DNA of 64,000 bases from Siniperca chuatsi (Eukaryota > Chordata > Actinopteri > Centrarchiformes > Sinipercidae), in assembly GCF_020085105.1 (NCBI RefSeq), contig NC_058065.1, positions 1,535,810-1,599,809 on the forward strand, given 5' to 3'. Below, piece after piece: positions 59,401 through 64,000 of the stretch. The notes under the pieces were generated by a model. The model saw only the letters and a program-made list of their open reading frames with translations, had not been told where the DNA came from and did no database searches. Within the stretch, counting starts at the first letter, position 1. Every line of letters starts with the position of its first letter. The position numbers and the translations under genes were made by a program.

Positions 59401-61100
59401 CGTCTGAGGACTGTATGTACGGACTGTGACTGACATCTGTCTGACCATCCTACCAGTTTTGTGTTACACCTTTATCATCGAATCATTATCAATCGAATTA
59501 GCCGTATTAGATGTGCAGGGCTGCTAAGAGTCGTTGAGGTCAACTGTGTGTACTAACGGCCCACCAGGAGGACTAACGGCCCACCAGGAGGACTAACGGC
59601 CCACAGGTGGACTAACGGCCCACAGGTGGACTAACGGCCCACCAGGAGGACTAACGGCCCACAGGTGAACTAACGGCCCACAGGTGGACTAACGGCCCAC
59701 CAGGTGGACTAACGGCCCACCAGGAGGACTAACGGCCCACCAGGTGGACAAACGGCCCACCAGGTGGACAAAGGCCCACCAGGTGGACTAACGGCCCACC
59801 AGGAGGACTAACGGCCCACCAGGTGGACAAACGGCCCACCAGGTGGACTAACGGCCCACCAGGAGGACTAACGGCCCACCAGGTGACCTCAACGACTGTC
59901 AAGGTGTGAAATGCCTGGGGCTCCCCACCAGCTGTGAGAGGTGAAACATCTAAAGAAGAAACTCTGCATCTACTCTTTACCTAAAAACAGTTGAATCCCG
60001 TCTCTCCAAGTTTGGTAAATGACCCTTCCAGGTTTTGGAAAGTTGAACTTAAACATAACTTCAATGCAAAAGTCAGGACTGTCCTCACTAGAAAATCAAC
60101 AGGAGGAAGCAGTGTGAAGGTGTTATCACGCCACAAAACCGCCGTTGGCATCCTGTTTCCCACCAAAAGGTTTAAATTCTAACCACCGTCTTTCACTAAC
60201 CTTAAAGGAATAGTTCATCGTTTCGGGAAATACGCGTATTCCCTTTATGGTTGAGAAGTTAGAAGTTCAGTCTGATACTACTCTTTTATCTCTCCGTTAA
60301 ATGTAAGGCTACGAAAACTGAAACGTTTCAACGACAATCTGGTGTTTTATGGGGCGTTATGTGCCGGATAATGTTTGGCTGGGACCAGTAACTTCCTGGA
60401 GTCCCGGCTGGTTGCCTGGCAACTGCTCAGTGCCAAGAAATAGTCCCACACATAACCGCAACGTGTAGGAGATATAACGTGTTTATCGGCTTCAGAGGTG
60501 CCAATGAGTGGATTGTTTTACCTTTGGTCGAAGCCAGGCTAGCTGATTCCCCGATTCCGGTCTTTATGCTAAGCTAAGGCTGTTCAGGGTAGCTTCATAT
60601 TTAACGGACAGATATGAGAGTGGTACTGATCTGCTAAATATAACTCTTGGCCAGAAAGGAAACCAAGTGGTTTTAGTTAACCTAACTGAACCTTAACCGC
60701 AGGTGGCAGATCAGATGACGCTCATGTGATGATGGCAAACGTTTTGTCGTTATGGTCGGAGAACTTGTCGCAGTAGTCTGAAATGTGAAAACAACAACTG
60801 CACGACACAAACTGTGCCCGACGCTCGTCCTGGTTACCGTCCGTTCTTGGTGACGATCATCTCGTTGGTGATGTGCTGAAACTTCCTCCACAGCTCGGCG
60901 TCCTCCAGCGTCACCCTCAGCTCCCTCTCCGTCGGGTCGCCCTTCTCCCGGCCGGCCTGCAGCTCGCTCTCCACCGCGCTCAGCAGCCGGGACATGCAGC
61001 GTTCAGCCGAGCCGGGGCTCGTACGGACAGCGGCGGCGGTCCGGTCTGCTGAAGACACAGAACCAGACTCCCCGTCCTCCTGTAGCCCCTCCACCTTCAT
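49507..61100 (-). CDS. tbx19: Brachyury-subfamily T-box factor, tbx19-like
   Basis: Eight coding exons on the minus strand: 60838-61100, 56989-57265, 52933-53067, 52204-52265, 51437-51495, 50338-50496, 49794-49920, 49507-49672; 415 aa. The start is [13 protein letters not shown] directly after an acceptor, so an upstream 5' UTR exon is likely. [20 protein letters not shown] and [20 protein letters not shown] open the T-box (about 61-246), which continues through [61 protein letters not shown] and [20 protein letters not shown]. The C-terminal half keeps T/TBX19 landmarks: [12 protein letters not shown], a Ser/Pro-rich stretch and [25 protein letters not shown] and the VSF-ETQF context are nearer TBX19 than TBXT. 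TBX19 (TPIT) is a nuclear DNA-binding factor of pituitary corticotroph cells. Fish also have tbxta and tbxtb, so the subfamily is certain and the symbol less so. Confidence 0.88.
50040..50069. repeat. (TA)n microsatellite
   Basis: About 15 TA units in the T-box gene's intron between its sixth and seventh coding exons, in very AT-rich surroundings with more short TATA-rich runs. Confidence 0.85.
50500..50573. repeat. (CA)n microsatellite abutting T-box exon 6
   Basis: About 36 CA units beginning within 4 bp of the acceptor of exon 50338-50496. On the sense strand the (GT)n run replaces the usual polypyrimidine tract. A second (CA)n at 50304-50331 lies 7 bp from the exon's donor end. Confidence 0.88.
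50874..50936. repeat. (TA)n microsatellite
   Basis: About 30 TA units in the T-box intron between exons 5 and 6. Confidence 0.9.
51745..52012. repeat. Dispersed 'aagtac' repeat
   Basis: Text: cagcggtggaagaagtgcaaagatcc, gtgaaagtacacaagtattctcattcagcag, gtaacagttgctcag, ctaaatgttactttccac. Same family as 23478 and 27925, in the T-box gene intron 4. Confidence 0.65.
53092..54560. repeat. 1.5-kb tandem repeat made of T-box half-sites and E-boxes
   Basis: Nearly pure mixture of three short modules: gTTCACACCTg, tTTATACACCTG and gTTCATACACCTG, with variants. By hand count about 35 copies of TTCACACCT, the core T-box half-site, plus many CACCTG E-boxes. It lies in the T-box gene's second intron, starting 25 bp upstream of its third coding exon. 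On the sense strand it reads AGGTGTGAACAGGTGTATAA. Long open frames across it come from the repeat's lack of stops. Confidence 0.93.
54650..54912. repeat. Dispersed MITE-like repeat with 'ggtaacac' ends
   Basis: The left end reads ctgttacctttcaataggcaagtt and the right end aaagcggtaacaccact. Inner text is cattataaagcacttattaatgcc. Related to the element at 10085. T-box gene intron 2. Confidence 0.6.
55365..55470. repeat. Fragment of the 'gatgaaac' dispersed repeat
   Basis: Text: caactatcggctggattgcgatgaaacgtgcttcatcgttcatgctcccctcgggatgaac. Related to the tail of the copy at 30290. Confidence 0.55.
56082..56222. repeat. Two (GT)n microsatellites
   Basis: Tracts at 56082-56131 and 56191-56222, separated by 60 bp of unique sequence, in T-box gene intron 2. 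Confidence 0.85.
56406..56910. repeat. Purine tract: (GA)n, (GAA)n and a 65-78-bp tandem unit
   Basis: (GA)n at 56406-56446 is followed by five imperfect copies of a unit reading acgctctcgacgtggagagcctgataatggacag plus a variable (GAA)n run, then AGGAAAG-rich DNA to about 56910. The + strand is almost all purine for 500 bp, so the T-box gene's sense strand has a long polypyrimidine stretch starting about 80 bp after exon 2. Open frames on either strand are by-products. Confidence 0.88.
58125..58460. repeat. Dispersed 'aagtac' repeat
   Basis: Text: cagtgctggaggaagtactccggtcctgtactgcagtaaaagtac, attaaagcagtgaaatgtgctg, agtagaaagtggcagaaaatgg. T-box gene intron 1. Confidence 0.65.
59529..59897. 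repeat. 20-bp minisatellite bracketed by a perfect inverted repeat
   Basis: About 17 units of roughly 19-20 bp around ctaacggcccaccaggtgga fill 59552-59883. They are flanked by AGTCGTTGAGGTCA (59529-59542) and its exact reverse complement TGACCTCAACGACT (59884-59897). T-box gene intron 1. Confidence 0.9.
60195..60660. mobile_element. Diverged copy of the TTAAAG MITE-like element
   Basis: It starts ccTTAAAGGAATAGTTC followed by tttcgggaaatacg, matching the element at 34384. It ends in tctttatgctaagctaaggc and cggacagatatgagagtggtactgatc. T-box gene intron 1. Confidence 0.6.
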
Positions 61101-63354
61101 CTGGACACACAAACAAAGACACATTTCCTGGTGGTTACTAACATTTAGACACCGTGGAACAAAGGATATACTAGTTAGTAAAAGAAGGCAGTATTTCCTG
61201 GATATTTGGGACTTTATGCCTCTACGTAAGTTTAGATAGAACTGTCGTAATCAGAAGGTGGTAGTTTGTATAGGCGGCAAGTCGCACTGTAATCTAAGGT
61301 TTCACTAACTGGTCCAGTCACACGTCTGACTGACATCGCATGGGGTTGTTCTTCCAGATTAAAAATTCGCCGACAACAATGACGAACAACAAGGGGGAAC
61401 GGTGACACCCGACTGATTCCACTAAATGTTGATGTCTTGATAAACTCTTGATTATTCCCTTAAATATTTCACTCTAAAAACAACTTTTCCACAAGGTCAG
61501 GCACATTTTTCTCACAAACACGTGAAACACAAGTAACAAGGATACTAAAGATATTGAGGACAAAAGGATACGACGACGTGTCTCCAAATTTGCGTAAAAG
61601 GAGGCTGAATTTCGTTACATCATTTCTTGAAGTTTTGTTGATGCACTCTGTCCTAATACAGCGACGTTGAACTACACGAAGCCTCAGACAGGTCACGGCT
61701 TTAGTTTTAATCGTCGTAATCAAGAGGTGGGAGTTTGGACAGGTGGAGAGTCACACGGATGTCTCTGGCTGACGCTGATTTCAGCACCAGTTGTTTTTTC
61801 ACATGTAAAATTTGTGGTGATAACTGGGAACCAGACGAATCTGCCGAGCTCGCGTTTCATCTGCTCTGCCACCTGCCAGTCACAACCTCAAACTGCACAC
61901 AAGGTCATTTATGAAAAGTTCTTAATATTATGAGTTTTTGATCCATGGGAGGTTTTATATATTTGTAAAACTTTCCTCGAGCCGAGAAAAGCGATTTAAA
62001 AATGCCTGACGTCATCACGATGTAAAGTCTATGGGCCGAGCGGGAGAAACACTACTTCACGTATTCGCATGCCCAGGAAGTAAACCTGGAAGCTGGAAAA
62101 CTTTTTTGATGCATGCGCCAGGCGAGCAATTCTCATTGGAATGAATAGGCGACATTTTGGGGTCCAGTTGTAATAATGCATCCATGTTCCAGACTCTGCA
62201 CTCTGCAGACGTCCTCTGGCTGTGTGAGCGTTTGGACTTACAGTTTATGAAGACATGAATCAATGCACCATCATCAGTACAGAGTATTTTTCTTCACCGT
62301 TATGTTAAAACATGCAACCAAATACGTTACAAACAGCAGTGGACACATCTGATGATCATTTTTAACGTCTCGATAAACCAGATTTCTGTCTTCAGTTTCT
62401 ACTTCAAGTTCTTTTAAACCGTTTTCCCACGATGTCAGACAGTACTGCGCACAGTATACCTGTGTATTTTGTATATTGCTAGTTCCAATATATGCATTTA
62501 CTCATTTCCCCAAAATTCAGCCTGACATTTTCCTTCTATCTTTGCAAACTCTGGGATTTCCACCAGAAGTGAAATCACATTTCTGAGGCTTTGATCGAAG
62601 CTCGGCCACGACAACATGAGCCTGTAAACGTGGAGTCACCGTTGGTCTCAAGAGGTTTGGTATAAAAGAGGGAAAATACTGTTGATCAAACCTTTTACTC
62701 TACTAACAATCGAAATAAGAGCTCAGTCAGATTAAAAGTCCTGTCGACATCTCCATCAGAATAAACTGGATCCGTTACTAGAGGACAAACTCTTTATAAC
62801 AGCTTTAAAATACCTTAAATCAGTTTCCAATCGACCTAAACATCAACTTTGTCCCTCAAATCGCTGCATTTATAAGGTTCAATTTCCTTCATTTGCAAGC
62901 TTTTCTTTTCTAGATGCTCTCTGTCGACACACACCGACACTAATTCTGCTCTCTTTATATCTGCAGTTGTCTTCTTCTGTATTATTGTTTCAGTTTAACG
63001 TCTGCTGTTTGTATTAAAACACATCTGACTGAATGTTAAAATGATCCGTTTCTTTCGTGACTGGATCTACAGAAGCGCTCTGCTCCTTCATTACTTGCTT
63101 TACTACGTCGTGATGTTATTTATTTAGTTTCTTTTTTATTTGCATCTTTACTTGAATTTACTTTTTCCTTCATTTTCAAACCAACATTTCGATACTAGTT
63201 TTATTATAAGCAGTATTTCTTTTATTGGGATATTTATTTTGTGTTTTATCTTTCAAACAGATTTCGTGGATCATTAAAATGCAAACAAAATGTATATTTT
63301 GATCTGTTTAAAGCAACGATGATGACGACATTTAAATATATGACTACATGAATA

Positions 63355-63394
<40 letters not shown>

Positions 63395-63765
63395 TCTGCA
63401 AAACAGAAATGAAAGTTTTGCTTTTTAAATTCACTTTCTAACATTTACAAAGTGCGTCAAAGGTTTATTCAAGAACAAAGTAATAATAATAAAAACGATA
63501 TTCACCCACGTTATCATGTTAACTCACTGATGTTATGGATGGATGTAAACATTTTAATTCATTTTCTAAATTTAGTTTTATTGAGCTTAAGAATTTTGGC
63601 AATATTATTTAATTATAAAACTATTGAAAATAATAATTATTTAGGAGAACAGGACATGTCTCTCGGTGGTGTGTGTTTAGACGTCGCTTTATTTTAATGT
63701 ATTAAAACCTTTTTAGAATATTTCTAAGTAAAAATGAAGACGTGCACACACGTCTCCACTTGTTC

Positions 63766-63816
<51 letters not shown>

Positions 63817-64000
63817 GCTGTTAATTTCTGTTTATTCTAATGATCCTTATGATTCTCCCGGAGGTGGAGGGAGTGGAGGATTTTTGTTTCTGTGGATGAA
63901 TTCAAAGCAAACGTTGAATTTATGGTCAACGACACGAAGAGTGGCAATCAAGTAATTATCAAAATTAAATAAATACAATTAAAATAAAATTTAGAATTTA
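61101..64000. other. Region upstream of the T-box gene
   Basis: No coding exon is supported. A (GT)n at 63358-63391 and a (TA)n at 63771-63812 are the only clear repeats. The promoter and any 5' UTR exon of the T-box gene should lie here, but I cannot place them. Confidence 0.5.

Overview
This window is vertebrate nuclear DNA, almost certainly from a percomorph teleost fish. The genes are split by GT-AG introns, the intergenic DNA is rich in CA/GT and TA microsatellites and in teleost-type dispersed repeats, and the gene content (a tandem factor VII/X/protein Z cluster beside pcid2) matches the vertebrate F7-F10-PROZ-PCID2 neighbourhood. All gene models were built by hand from reading frames, splice sites and remembered family sequences. 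No database search was run.

Layout. (1) 2.2-5.1 kb, + strand: an ADP-ribosylglycohydrolase-fold gene of the J1-crystallin/selenoprotein J type. (2) 6.6-41.8 kb, + strand: five complete vitamin K-dependent genes head to tail, each with signal/propeptide, Gla, aromatic stack, EGF1, EGF2 and trypsin-like domain, and each with the same intron phases and a 25-bp third coding exon. In order they are a factor VII-like gene, factor VII, a catalytically dead factor VII (f7i-like), factor X, and protein Z (pseudoprotease with an in-frame 14-residue tandem repeat). (3) 42.6-46.3 kb, - strand: pcid2, 14 coding exons giving 399 aa, including a U12-type AT-AC intron. It converges tail to tail with protein Z. 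(4) 49.5-61.1 kb, - strand: a Brachyury-subfamily T-box gene, best matched to tbx19, in 8 coding exons. Flanking and intronic DNA holds minisatellites, MITE-like repeats and microsatellites.

Function. The five clustered genes encode liver-type secreted plasma proteins that bind phospholipid through gamma-carboxyglutamate. In known biology factor VII with tissue factor activates factor X, and protein Z (with its serpin ZPI) inhibits factor Xa, so one locus holds an initiator, its substrate, an inhibitor cofactor and a dead paralogue. Three of the five have HNF4-like DR1 motifs just upstream of the ATG. pcid2 (mRNA export) and tbx19 (transcription factor) are unrelated neighbours.

Most striking points: about 35 exact T-box half-sites in a 1.5-kb tandem repeat inside the T-box gene's own intron; the repeat expansion inside the protein Z protease domain; a factor X intron four-fifths filled by a MITE; the AT-AC intron of pcid2; and a minisatellite in the first gene that has copied its own 3' splice site.
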